From CAYNYF01 sp964401385 (GTDB taxonomy: Bacteria > Planctomycetota > Phycisphaerae > SM23-33), in NCBI GenBank assembly GCA_964401385.1, contig CAYNYF010000065.1, forward strand, positions 1-24,697: a stretch of DNA of 24,697 nt, written 5' to 3'. The notes under the pieces were generated by a model, which searched no databases, was not told the DNA's origin, and saw only the letters and a list, made by a program, of their open reading frames with translations. Of this stretch, positions 15,308 through 22,880 are shown piece after piece. The translations under genes were made by a program, and so were the position numbers. The number at the start of each line of letters is the position of its first letter. The first letter of the stretch is position 1.

Positions 15308-15883
15308 TCACCGGGCGGCGCTGCGGCCGCGCGGGGATTGACTGGCGCGCTTCGCCCGGTCGATGGCATCCAGGATGACCTCATGGACTTCGCCCGGGCG
15401 GCTGATGGTGTTCCAGGCGACGGCGGCGGTGCGGTCCGGGCCGGTCAGGCAGAAGATGCTGCCCGTGCCGACCAGGCGCTCCGGCAGGGCCGCGGCCGGG
15501 GTGACCTCCTCGACGTCGGTGAGTTCGGCGGCGACCCATTGCACCCGCAGCAGGCCGCGGACGGCAATGATCCGGCGGTTGGTCAGGACGTAGGTCCTGC
15601 CCAGCCACTGCCAGGATGCCGCCATCATCCCCACCAGCACCGCGGCCGCGCAGAGGGACCAGATGACTTGCTGATGGGCGGGGGCATGGAAAAGGCTTAC
15701 CACGTACGCCACGATGGCGACCACGGCCGCCGAGCCCAGCCACGGCAGCGACCCGATCAGGACAAACCAGTTGCTGGGCTTTATCGCCAGGATGATGATC
15801 TCCCCATCCTGGAGCAGACGCGCCGGCACGAGGCTGGTCGCAGCCTGGGTCTGCTCGGAAGCTGGCTCAGCCGATGGCGTCAT
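15308..15883 (-). CDS. Bacterial PH-domain membrane protein, 191 aa
   Basis: The protein has a short polar N-terminus, then two transmembrane segments (about residues 38-60, FVLIGSLPWLGSAAVVAIVAYVV, and 70-92, VIWSLCAAAVLVGMMAASW). A bPH_2-type domain follows, starting at RTYVLTNRRIIAVRGLLRVQW. The Y-x-L-T-N-R-R-I sequence and the following V-x-E-V pattern (ELTDVEEVTPA) are the hallmark of the bacterial PH/YdbS-like family. The role is unknown; it is likely an inner-membrane protein with the PH domain in the cytoplasm. ATG 15883 has GAGGTG about 8 bases upstream; the longer open frame is not supported. Its 3' end abuts the repeat island. The TauE/SafE gene lies upstream on the same strand with a gap of about 150 bases. 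Confidence 0.8.
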   Translation of the reverse strand: MTPSAEPASEQTQAATSLVPARLLQDGEIIILAIKPSNWFVLIGSLPWLGSAAVVAIVAYVVSLFHAPAHQQVIWSLCAAAVLVGMMAASWQWLGRTYVLTNRRIIAVRGLLRVQWVAAELTDVEEVTPAAALPERLVGTGSIFCLTGPDRTAAVAWNTISRPGEVHEVILDAIDRAKRASQSPRGRSAAR

Positions 15884-16036
15884 GCAATACCCACCTCGCT
15901 GGTGACGAGGCTGCCGAAAAAGCCGTCGCAGCCCCGAGGCACTTTCCTGCGGAGCTATGCTAGCGTGAGCGGCAGCCCATTTCAACGCGGCGACTTCGGC
16001 CCAATCGCCTGGCCGGCCCATGCGCGGCGGAGGAGC

Positions 16037-16888
16037 TCACAGCCACAGCTTCGCCGCGGAAGTGATCGCCAGATGCCCGCCGATAACCGCCAGCAGGACG
16101 TGCATGACGATGCGGAACCATTTCTCGTTGACGCGATGGTGCAGGAAGACCCCAAGGCCCGCGCCGGCGATGACGGCCGGCAGCAAGGTCAGGTCCGCCG
16201 ACAGCGACCCTCCCGTCAACAGCCCGAGAAGCGCATACGGGATCAGCTTCACTTGATTTCCGATCCAGTAATACAGCACGGCGGTGGCGGCCAGCCGGCC
16301 CTTGGGCATTCGCTGGGCCAGGAAGAACATCGTGGTGATCGGCCCGGCGCTGTGCGTAAGCGTGCTGGTGAAGCCGGCGGCCGAACCGGCGACAAGGCCG
16401 TGCCAGAAGATCGGGCGGAACGGCTGCAACCCGCCCCGCAGGGAACGCACCGCTGTCAGCAGCACGAATCCCACGGCCAAGAGGCCGATGGTCAGGCTCA
16501 AGGCCGCGTTCGTCACCGCCCTTTCGGCGCCGCTTTGGCCCTTGCTGAGATGAAGGAAAAACCACAGCGTCACGCCCCCCAGGGCGATGCCGGCCAGCAT
16601 GCCCGGCAGCAGCACCAGCACGTTCCTCACGTCCCAGCGCCCCCACCAGATGACGATCGTCACGTAGTCGCATGCGATCAGCAAGGGCAGCATGATGCCG
16701 GCGGCGAGCGTGCTGTCATTGCCGCAGGCGTATATCATCAGCGGCACGCTCAGCAGCCCCGCCGCCCCGGCGAAGCCGGACTTGGCCGCGCCCATGACGA
16801 TCAGCGACAGCGAGCCCAGCAGAAGGAACTGGACGGGGTCGTTCACCCCGGCGGGCACGAACGAGAATGCCAACGCCGATGTCACCAT
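16037..16888 (-). CDS. TauE/SafE-family anion permease, 283 aa
   Basis: This is an integral membrane transporter of the TauE/SafE family, whose members export sulfite, sulfoacetate or related anions. About eight hydrophobic segments are visible. A first half (FLLLGSLSLIVMGAAKSGFAGAAGLLSVPLM) carries the conserved glycine-rich loop. A second, repeat-like half (LVAGSAAGFTSTLTHSAGPITTMFFLAQRM) holds the family motif around H-S-A-G-P. The length is slightly above the usual 250-260. ATG 16888 (MVTSALAFSF) has GGAGG six bases upstream. A promoter lies at 16911-16940. There is no sulfur-metabolism gene nearby to indicate the substrate. Confidence 0.87.
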   Translation of the reverse strand: MVTSALAFSFVPAGVNDPVQFLLLGSLSLIVMGAAKSGFAGAAGLLSVPLMIYACGNDSTLAAGIMLPLLIACDYVTIVIWWGRWDVRNVLVLLPGMLAGIALGGVTLWFFLHLSKGQSGAERAVTNAALSLTIGLLAVGFVLLTAVRSLRGGLQPFRPIFWHGLVAGSAAGFTSTLTHSAGPITTMFFLAQRMPKGRLAATAVLYYWIGNQVKLIPYALLGLLTGGSLSADLTLLPAVIAGAGLGVFLHHRVNEKWFRIVMHVLLAVIGGHLAITSAAKLWL

Positions 16889-16910
16889 AGGTTGCCTCCA
16901 AAAGGGCGGT

Positions 16911-16940
16911 ACTATACGCGATCTGTCAGCAAATCCCCAA
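16911..16940 (-). promoter_or_regulatory. Promoter for the TauE/SafE gene
   Basis: On the minus strand TTGGGG (16935-16940), an 18-base spacer and TATAGT (16911-16916) lie just upstream of the GGAGG ribosome site. The leader would be short, about 15 bases. Confidence 0.5.
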
Positions 16941-17114
16941 TGCCGATTCGCACCCGCGCCCGGCCGCAGTCCCGCAGGCCTCCGGCGGCGATGCAACTGG
17001 CGGAGGCCAGGCCCGTGGGCTACAATGGCTTGTCAGAGCGGGCTGCCGGCGGCGCGGCGCTAGTCGGCGCGCCGGAGAGACCTGGTCATCTGGTCGATCC
17101 CCTCGCGCCAGGTC

Positions 17115-17378
17115 ATGCGCTCGGCACCTCTGGCCGACGGCAGCGTCGTTTGGACCGGCGTGACGCGCAACCCGTCGCCGGTGTCCGTGCAGAATGTGAA
17201 GATTTATTGTGATTACTTTGCCGACGATGGAGTGCAGGCCGGCAGCGCCATCGGCGCGCTGATTCAGCCAGACAAGATCGGCAGAGGCAAGAGCGCTCCG
17301 TTTCGCATCGCGTGTAGCGACCTCGGGGCGGAAGCGGCCTCGCGGCTGGTCGCTCGCGTCGTCGCCAGCAAATACTGA
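17115..17378 (+). CDS. Small FxLYD-like protein, 87 aa, possibly 5'-truncated
   Basis: The product resembles an FxLYD-type beta-sandwich domain, as found in envelope proteins. VVWTGVTRNPSPVSVQNVKI fits the first strands, followed by YCDYFADDG and IGALIQPDKIGRGKSAPFRI. Such domains normally follow a signal peptide or lipobox. Here the frame is blocked by a TAG about 55 bases upstream, and ATG 17115 lacks a good ribosome site and a signal sequence. A TACAAT box at 17021-17026 could drive it. It may be a decayed gene or a domain fragment. It ends 28 bases before the rhomboid gene on the same strand. Confidence 0.5.
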   Translation: MRSAPLADGSVVWTGVTRNPSPVSVQNVKIYCDYFADDGVQAGSAIGALIQPDKIGRGKSAPFRIACSDLGAEAASRLVARVVASKY

Positions 17379-17406
17379 CGGATGAATTGCAGCAAGGCCG
17401 GATAGC

Positions 17407-18594
17407 ATGTTTATCCCGATTCGCACCGACAGACGACTCAACCGCACGCCCGTGGCCAACTATGCCCTGATCGCCGTAAACGTGCTGGTCTTCATCTTCC
17501 TACAGAACACCGGGCACAACCCGAACATCCGGGCGTTCCTGCTCCATCCCGACGAGCCGATGGTGCATCAGTACTTCTCCAGCATGTTCATGCACGCCGG
17601 TTGGATGCACCTGATTGGGAACATGCTCTTCCTGTGGGTGTTCGGCAACGCCGTCAACGACAGTCTCGGGCACATCGGTTACTTGGCGTTCTATCTGGCC
17701 GGAGGCATCATCGCCGGGATCGGATACGTGCTGCTCTCGGGCGAGGCGCCGGTGCTGGGCGCGTCGGGCGCGATATCGGCCGTGACGGGAGCGTTCCTGG
17801 TGCTGTTTCCGCGGGTGCGCGTGACCGTGCTGGTACTCCTCATCTACTACCTGCTGCCGTTGGAGATCTCCAGCCTGGTCTTCCTGCTGATGCAGTTTGC
17901 CTGGAACGCGTACTCCTCGCTGGCCCAGTCCGGCGGCCCGGTCGCCTACATCGCCCACATCAGCGGTTACGTCTTTGGCATCACCCTGGCGGCGGGGCTG
18001 TTGGCCGCCAAGCTGCTGCCGCGGGACATTTACGATTTGCTGAGCCTGATCCGCACGTGGCGGCGGCGGCAGAGCTACCGACGGGCGGTCTCCGGCGGCT
18101 ATGATCCGTTCGGTACGGCCGTCGCCCGGCCGGGCGGCAGCGCGCCCTCTCGCAGATGGGTCCGCACGAAAACGCTGACCACCGAGACCGCCGACGGACC
18201 GGAGGCCAGAGAACTTCAGCTTCGCGGGCAAATCGCCGAGGCCCATGCCCGGGGCGATTTTGGCACCGCCGCCGAAGGCTACCTCAAACTGGTGCAGTTG
18301 GCCGACGACGCGCTGCTGCCGCTGAATCAACAGCTCGACGTGGCCAACTATCTCATGTCGACGGAGCAGTATCCGGCCGCGGCCGACGCGTACGAGAGGT
18401 TTCTCCGCCACTACGCCAACTACGAATACGTGAGCGACATCCGACTGATGCTCGGTTTGATCTATAGCCGATATCTACAACAGGATGCACTCGCGGAGAC
18501 GTACCTGTCGCGCGCGGTTCCCGGCCTGACGGACGCCGGCAAGCTGGAGCTGGCCCGCAGCGAACTGGAAGAAGTGCGACGGCGTCTCAAGTGA
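17407..18594 (+). CDS. Rhomboid-family intramembrane serine protease with C-terminal helical repeats, 395 aa
   Basis: This is an intramembrane protease. The six-helix rhomboid core spans about residues 15-215. The family motifs are clear: FMHAGWMHLIGNMLFLWVFGNAV in the second helix region, the catalytic serine S120 in GASGAISAV, and the catalytic histidine H184 in HISGYVFG. The N-terminus FIPIRTDRRLNRTPVANY is typical of the bacterial rhomboid group. The C-terminal 140 residues (from about 258) are soluble and helical, with TPR-like pattern (LQLRGQIAEAHARGDFGTAAEGYLKLVQ and AADAYERFLRHY). They probably bind substrate or partner proteins on the cytoplasmic side. ATG 17407 has only a weak AAGG upstream. 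Substrate unknown. Confidence 0.9.
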   Translation: MFIPIRTDRRLNRTPVANYALIAVNVLVFIFLQNTGHNPNIRAFLLHPDEPMVHQYFSSMFMHAGWMHLIGNMLFLWVFGNAVNDSLGHIGYLAFYLAGGIIAGIGYVLLSGEAPVLGASGAISAVTGAFLVLFPRVRVTVLVLLIYYLLPLEISSLVFLLMQFAWNAYSSLAQSGGPVAYIAHISGYVFGITLAAGLLAAKLLPRDIYDLLSLIRTWRRRQSYRRAVSGGYDPFGTAVARPGGSAPSRRWVRTKTLTTETADGPEARELQLRGQIAEAHARGDFGTAAEGYLKLVQLADDALLPLNQQLDVANYLMSTEQYPAAADAYERFLRHYANYEYVSDIRLMLGLIYSRYLQQDALAETYLSRAVPGLTDAGKLELARSELEEVRRRLK

Positions 18595-18684
18595 ACATGG
18601 CCGGATTTCGAGTGCCCCGCCTCCGTAGCGGAGCAAATGGACGGTCGCAGTGGTCCTTAGCCGCTGAGGGCAAGGAGGCCGAGT

Positions 18685-19494
18685 ATGCCAGCTACGATCC
18701 CCTTACCACCTGCGCCGTCGGCGTACCTCTTGGCGGTGTTGGCGGGGCTGTGCATATTGAGCGGGGCAGTGCTGCTGCTTTGGGGCCGGTCCAACGGGCG
18801 AGTTCTGCTGACCTTCATCGCCGCCGGCGTGGGCGCCGCGTGCGCCCGGCCGATCGTCCAGCACACCGCCTACAAGAACGTTTGGGTCGTCGGTCTGGCC
18901 GGAGCGTTCACTGCCGGGCTGGTGGTCTTTGTGCTGGCCCGTCTGATCTGGGCGGCATTGCTGGGGGCCCTGCTGGCGGCTGTGTCCCTTGCGGTGACCG
19001 GTTGGGTTAGCCCTGGCGCGGTCGCCGGCCCGCCCGCCTGGACAGACAGTCCGACGGCGTATTTCTCCACTTGGTGCCTTTCCCTGGTCAGTTACGGCGG
19101 CCGGTGGGTGGGGCACATGGGCCGGGAAACTGCCTTGGCCCTCGTGTTTGCCGGCGGAGTGCCCGCCCTGATCGGCATCGGCCTGGGGCTGTTCTGGCGG
19201 GAAGCAATGTTGATCCTCGTCACCAGCCTTCTCGGCGCCGCGGGATTGGTGACCGGCGTCGCACTAGGCCTCTGGGCTGGCGCGCCGCAGTGGCTGGTCG
19301 GTTGGGGCACACACATGTACATTCCGGCCGCGGCCGCCGGGCTGCTGGCCTTGATCGGCCTCACCGTCCAGACGCGCGCCGCCCTTCGCCTGGCGGCCGA
19401 GGCGCGACGGAAGAAGTCCGGCAAGCAGGATCAGCAAGCCGGTCAGGGCCAAGCCAGGCCGACCGGGCGGAAACAACGTTGGGACCCTGTATGA
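18685..19494 (+). CDS. Multi-pass membrane protein, TM198-like, 269 aa
   Basis: This hydrophobic protein has about seven membrane segments rich in Gly and Ala, and a basic Gln/Lys-rich cytoplasmic tail (RRKKSGKQDQQAGQGQ). The glycine-patterned helices (LLTFIAAGVGAACARP, LLGALLAAVSLAVTGW, LVTGVALGLWAG) resemble the DUF4203/TM198-like family, whose role in bacteria is unknown. ATG 18685 has AAGGAGG six bases upstream, an excellent site. The gene overlaps the next one by ATGA, and the two products have the same layout, so they are probably tandem paralogues. Confidence 0.7.
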   Translation: MPATIPLPPAPSAYLLAVLAGLCILSGAVLLLWGRSNGRVLLTFIAAGVGAACARPIVQHTAYKNVWVVGLAGAFTAGLVVFVLARLIWAALLGALLAAVSLAVTGWVSPGAVAGPPAWTDSPTAYFSTWCLSLVSYGGRWVGHMGRETALALVFAGGVPALIGIGLGLFWREAMLILVTSLLGAAGLVTGVALGLWAGAPQWLVGWGTHMYIPAAAAGLLALIGLTVQTRAALRLAAEARRKKSGKQDQQAGQGQARPTGRKQRWDPV

Positions 19495-20237
19495 TGAGTT
19501 TGGCCCAAACAGCCGACGCGGCAGGCGCCGGCACGGGAATCCTCAGAGTCTTTGACTATCTGCTCAGGCTCCAGTTCCCTCCACGCGCGGAGTTCGTCAG
19601 CGAGCTGGAGGCAACCAGCACGCTAGTTGCATTTCTCCTGGTGCTGGCGGGCGTGGCATATCTCGTGTACGGGTTCCGGATCTTCAAGTTCCTGGTCGTG
19701 GCCAACGGAGCGGCCGTCGGCGGCCTGTGCGGGGCCTACCTCGGCTCGTTGCACGCGTCGCCCAACATGCCGCTGCTGATGGGGGCGGCCGGGGCGATCC
19801 TGCTGGGCGTGCTGGCCAAGCCCGCGGTGAAATACGCCGTCGGCCTGTTCAGCGCGGTCGCCGGCGGCCTGATCGGCTTTGCTCTATGGCACTTTGTCGC
19901 CAACGCCCTCGGCAGACAGGACATCATCCAGCATGCCTGGGCCGGCGGCGTGATTGGAATGGTCGCGGCCGGCATGCTCACCTTCGTCGCCTTCCGCCCG
20001 GCGGTCATGATCTTCGCCGCCTTGCAGGGGGCAATCATGGTCGTCTCCGGTCTGTTTGCATTGCTCCTGGCCCACGCGGGCATCCGCGAGTCCATAAGAC
20101 CAGAACTGGTGAGCAACGATTTTCTGCTGACGATTCTAATCTCCGTCCCGGCCGCTGTCGGCTTTGCCATCCAATCGTCCGCCGAGACCGCCAAGATCCG
20201 AAAGAAGCGAAAGGCCACGGAGAAGCCCCCGGTCTAG
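19491..20237 (+). CDS. Multi-pass membrane protein, TM198-like paralogue, 248 aa
   Basis: About seven glycine-rich hydrophobic segments follow a polar N-terminus. FLLVLAGVAYLVYGFRIFKFLVVANGAAVGG, then LCGAYLG, strongly resembles the start of TM198/DUF4203 domains. MGAAGAILLGVLAKPAVKYAVGLFSAVAGGLIGF continues the pattern. The tail is basic (KIRKKRKATEKPPV), so it should face the cytoplasm. ATG 19491 overlaps the upstream stop by four bases (ATGA); a second ATG follows immediately at 19494. Translational coupling suggests the two products work together, perhaps as a hetero-oligomer. Its end lies 48 bases from the convergent polX gene. Confidence 0.72.
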   Translation: MMSLAQTADAAGAGTGILRVFDYLLRLQFPPRAEFVSELEATSTLVAFLLVLAGVAYLVYGFRIFKFLVVANGAAVGGLCGAYLGSLHASPNMPLLMGAAGAILLGVLAKPAVKYAVGLFSAVAGGLIGFALWHFVANALGRQDIIQHAWAGGVIGMVAAGMLTFVAFRPAVMIFAALQGAIMVVSGLFALLLAHAGIRESIRPELVSNDFLLTILISVPAAVGFAIQSSAETAKIRKKRKATEKPPV

Positions 20238-20285
20238 GCCGGCCAGGCGCCCGCCGCCGCCGCCGGAACTGCCGGCCGTCGGCGA

Positions 20286-22031
20286 TCATTTTCGCTTGAG
20301 CCATTTCTTCAGTGCGGCCGGCGTGTACGTGTTGATCACATCCGCCGCCGTCGCCCAGCCCCGCCGGGCAGTGGCCACGCCGAATCGCATCAGCGACAGG
20401 TCCCCTCCGTCGTGGGCATCGGTGCAGATGAGCAGCTTGGCCCCGGCATCCACGGCCGCTCGGACGTGAACGTCGCGCAGGTCCAGCCGCCAGGGATGCG
20501 CGTTGATCTCCAGGGCGGTGTTATTGGCGGCGGCCGCCCGGGCAAGGGCGACGATGTCGATTTCCATGCCCGCCCGCTGGTTGATCAATCGCCCGCTGGG
20601 ATGACCGATCACGTGCACGTAGGGGTTCTCGGCCGCCCGGATCAGTCGCTTGGTCGCGTCTTCGCCCTTCTGGGCCAGGGCCGAGTGCGGCGAGGCGGTC
20701 ACGAAGTCCAGCTTCGCCAGCACGTCGTCGGAGAAGTCCAGCTTCCCGCTCTTGAGCACGTCGACCTCGATCCCGGCCAGGACGATGATGTCCTTGTGCT
20801 TCCCGGCCGCGGCCCGAATCGCGGCCACGTGCTCGGCCAGCCGATTCTCACTCAGCCCGTTGGCCTGAATCTGGCTCTTGGAGTGATCGGTGATCGCCAT
20901 GTACTGATAGCCCAGTGCCCGGCATGCCTCGATCATCTCCTCGATGCTGTTGGCCCCGTCGGAGGCGGTGGTGTGCATATGCAGGTCGCCGCGGATGTCT
21001 TGCAGGCGGATCAGATTCGGCAGCTTGCCCTCGGCCGCGGCGGCGACCTCGCCCCTGTCCTCGCGCAGCTCCGGCGGGGTCCAGGCCAGAGACAGCGCCT
21101 TGTAGATGCCTTCCTCGTCGGCGCCGGCGAGCTGCTTTCCCTTGTCCTTGCCGGCCTCCTTGAACAAGCCGTATTCGTTGAGCTTGAGCTTCTTTCGGAC
21201 GGCGATCTCCCGCAGTGCGATGTTGTGCGCCTTGGAGCCGGTGAAGTACTGAAGGGCCGCCCCGAAGCTTTCGGCCGGCACCACGCGCAGGTCCGCCTGG
21301 ATCCGCCCGTCCACGATCACCGAGCTTTTGGTCTTGCCCCTGGCGAGCACTTTGGTAACGCCCTCGGCCGAGGTGAACGCCGCCATGATCCGCTCGGCGG
21401 CGGCCTTCTCGGCCTCACAGAGCAGGTCGATGTCGCCGACGGTCTCGCGCCAGCGGCGTAAGCTGCCGGCGAGCTCCACCTTCCTGGCGCCTTTGCATGA
21501 GAGAACCGCCTGGCGCAACGCATTGGCGACGCGTTCGGCCTCGTCCAGGCGGAACCTGCCGGCCACGCTTTCGGCGAAGGTCAGCGCCTCCTGCAACTGG
21601 GCCACCTTCTTCTTGCCCATGCCCTCGATGGCCGCGAGGCTGTCCGGGCGCTTGGCCAATGCCTCCCGCAGATCGTCCAGGGAGTTGATCTCGCCCTCTT
21701 TCCAGAGCTTGGCGACGGTCTTCGGGCCCAGCCCCTGGACGCTCAGCAGTTCCAGCAGCCCCGGCGGTACTTTCTTTCGCAGGTCCGCGTGCTGGGCCAA
21801 CCTGCCCGTCTTGAGAATTTCCTCGATCCTGCCGGCCGTGCCCTTGCCGACACCGGGCAGCTTCGTCAGCGCGCCGGCCTCGGCCAGCGCGGCGACGTCC
21901 TCGGTGGTCTCGGACAGGACGCGGGCGCTCCTGCGATAGCTGTTCACGCGAAACCCATCTTCCCCGAGGATGTCCATGATGTCGGCCATCTCGGCGAAGA
22001 TTCCGGCGATGTCGTCCTTTTTCGCGGACAT
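20286..22031 (-). CDS. polX: DNA polymerase X with PHP exonuclease domain, 581 aa
   Basis: This is a bacterial family-X polymerase used in base-excision and gap-filling repair. The N-terminal helix-hairpin-helix region (about 1-150) contains LPGVGKGTAGRIEE and VQGLGPKTVAKLW. The nucleotidyltransferase palm follows, with GSLRRWRETVGDIDLL giving catalytic D200 and D202 and a third D247 in QADLRVV. The C-terminal PHP domain starts at RGDLHMHTTASDG (H351, H353, D358). It continues through AITDHS (H383), AGIEVD (E422), ASPHS (H449), IGHPSGR (H477) and CTDAHD (D538, H540), so the 3'-5' exonuclease ligands are all present. The length matches complete bacterial PolX. It is convergent with the TM198-like pair. 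The 5' side faces the truncated repeat copy at 22136. Confidence 0.95.
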   Translation of the reverse strand: MSAKKDDIAGIFAEMADIMDILGEDGFRVNSYRRSARVLSETTEDVAALAEAGALTKLPGVGKGTAGRIEEILKTGRLAQHADLRKKVPPGLLELLSVQGLGPKTVAKLWKEGEINSLDDLREALAKRPDSLAAIEGMGKKKVAQLQEALTFAESVAGRFRLDEAERVANALRQAVLSCKGARKVELAGSLRRWRETVGDIDLLCEAEKAAAERIMAAFTSAEGVTKVLARGKTKSSVIVDGRIQADLRVVPAESFGAALQYFTGSKAHNIALREIAVRKKLKLNEYGLFKEAGKDKGKQLAGADEEGIYKALSLAWTPPELREDRGEVAAAAEGKLPNLIRLQDIRGDLHMHTTASDGANSIEEMIEACRALGYQYMAITDHSKSQIQANGLSENRLAEHVAAIRAAAGKHKDIIVLAGIEVDVLKSGKLDFSDDVLAKLDFVTASPHSALAQKGEDATKRLIRAAENPYVHVIGHPSGRLINQRAGMEIDIVALARAAAANNTALEINAHPWRLDLRDVHVRAAVDAGAKLLICTDAHDGGDLSLMRFGVATARRGWATAADVINTYTPAALKKWLKRK

Positions 22032-22135
22032 GACCTATCCCAAGCCTAGCCCGGCAGTGTCACCGTCGCAAGCTCGACCGCTCGCAAGCCCGCTGCCGCC
22101 TGTGCACGTGAGCGTCGCCAGGCAGACTTCGCCCC

Positions 22136-22334
22136 TCGGCGAAGTCGACGGCCTTCTGGTAGACCTGCAAGTTCTCGAACATGAAGGCCATGGGCAATCC
22201 CCAACGACTTGAGCAGTTGAACAGGTGACCAAGCGACCGCAGGTGAGCGGTCCCGGCATACTTACTGGCGGGGGCCACACAGAGGCGTCAGCCTCTTCTC
22301 AACTGTTCACCTGCTCTACTGCTCCCCTGCTCTA
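22136..22334 (-). repeat. 199-bp direct repeat, copy 1: leader plus truncated start of a four-helix-bundle gene
   Basis: This segment matches 22682-22880 at a constant offset of 546 with no gaps and six mismatches. Read on the minus strand it holds the octamer-rich leader, then an ATG and the first codons (MAFMFENLQVYQKAVDFA) of the four-helix-bundle gene. Homology then stops at 22136 and unrelated sequence follows, so it is a broken partial copy. Four of the six mismatches fall within about ten bases of the octamer units (22225-22234). Confidence 0.85.
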
Positions 22335-22374
22335 GTTGACTGGCCGAGTTCGAACCGTTCGCGGCCAAGTCGAT

Positions 22375-22737
22375 TCAGACCTTCCTTTTCTCCAGGCCCT
22401 TGATCAAGCCGCTTATCATCCTCGCGATGACTTCCAACTCGGCTCGGAGTCCACCGTGATGGGCGTCGTTGATGAATCCCCGCCGCCGGGCGATTTCGAT
22501 CAGCGGAACGCATTCCTGGGCGGACCCGCGAGCGATAATGAAGAAGTTCTTGCGATCCGCTTTCGTGAATCGGCCATTGCCTTCGGCCAGGTTGGTCGCG
22601 ACGGACAGGCCCGCGCGGTTGAGTTGATCGACCAGGAAATAATACCCTCGCGGGAACCCTTCGGTCAAAGCCGCAATCCGGTCGGCGAAGTCGACGGCCT
22701 TCTGGTAGACCTGCAAGTTCTCGAACATGAAGGCCAT
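22375..22737 (-). CDS. Four-helix-bundle protein (S23 / 23S rRNA intervening-sequence family), 120 aa
   Basis: This is a small helical protein of the family found in 23S rRNA intervening sequences and, as Avd, in diversity-generating retroelements. Family signatures are FENLQVYQKAVDFADRI at the N-terminus, then DQLNRAGLSVATNLAEGNGR (compare the common S-I-P-x-N-I-A-E-G pattern). KADRKNFFIIARGSAQECVPLIEIARRRG and a last helix ending GLIKGLEKRKV complete it. The length is typical. ATG 22737 is chosen; ATG 22728 is an alternative. Basic surfaces suggest nucleic-acid binding, which is known for Avd. It is not inside an rRNA gene here. It sits in an intergenic cassette between direct repeats, next to tRNA-Pro, behind a structured leader. 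Confidence 0.88.
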   Translation of the reverse strand: MAFMFENLQVYQKAVDFADRIAALTEGFPRGYYFLVDQLNRAGLSVATNLAEGNGRFTKADRKNFFIIARGSAQECVPLIEIARRRGFINDAHHGGLRAELEVIARMISGLIKGLEKRKV

Positions 22738-22880
22738 GGGCAATCCCCAACGACTTGAGCAGTTGAACAGGCGAGCAGGAGACCGCAGGTGAGCGGTCCC
22801 GGCATACTTACTGGCGGGGGCGACATAGAGGCGTCAGCCTCTTCTCAACTGTTCACCTGCTCTACTGCTCCCCTGCTCTA
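22682..22880 (-). repeat. 199-bp direct repeat, copy 2: intact leader and start of the four-helix-bundle gene
   Basis: This is the copy that leads into the complete gene. On the minus strand it contains five octamers of the pattern TAGAGCAG/GTGAACAG (22841-22880), a 6-bp hairpin (22827-22842) and a second 6-bp hairpin (22781-22798). A facing set of octamers (gagcagtt, gaacaggc, gagcagga on the plus strand, 22757-22780) precedes the start codon at 22737. Confidence 0.85.
22757..22862 (-). ncRNA. Candidate structured leader RNA of the four-helix-bundle gene
   Basis: The arms 22757-22770 and 22849-22862 are complementary at 13 of 14 positions, forming a closing stem. It encloses two perfect 6-bp hairpins, 22781-22798 (GACCGC with GCGGTC) and 22827-22842 (AGAGGC with GCCTCT). 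The element ends about 20 bases before the start codon. The other copy (22211-22316) keeps both arms and both hairpins unchanged. Whether it acts as RNA or DNA is unknown. Confidence 0.5.

Noticed and set aside
15262..15360. Short plus-strand ORF after AAAGGAGG near 15268
   Set aside because: The ribosome-like site has no start codon at suitable spacing, and the region runs into the 3' end of the PH-domain gene on the other strand.
14948..17212. Long plus-strand open frame of about 750 codons
   Set aside because: It runs through the repeat island and antisense to the PH-domain and TauE/SafE genes. Its product is rich in Arg, Gln and Gly with no domain, so it is a GC-driven shadow frame.
22136..22374. 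Second functional four-helix-bundle gene
   Set aside because: Homology to the intact gene stops after about 18 codons, and the frame continues into unrelated Arg-rich sequence.
22136..22880. Complete diversity-generating retroelement
   Set aside because: The Avd-like family resemblance is real, but no reverse transcriptase, template repeat or variable target gene is present. The near-identical repeats differ at mixed bases, not only at adenines.
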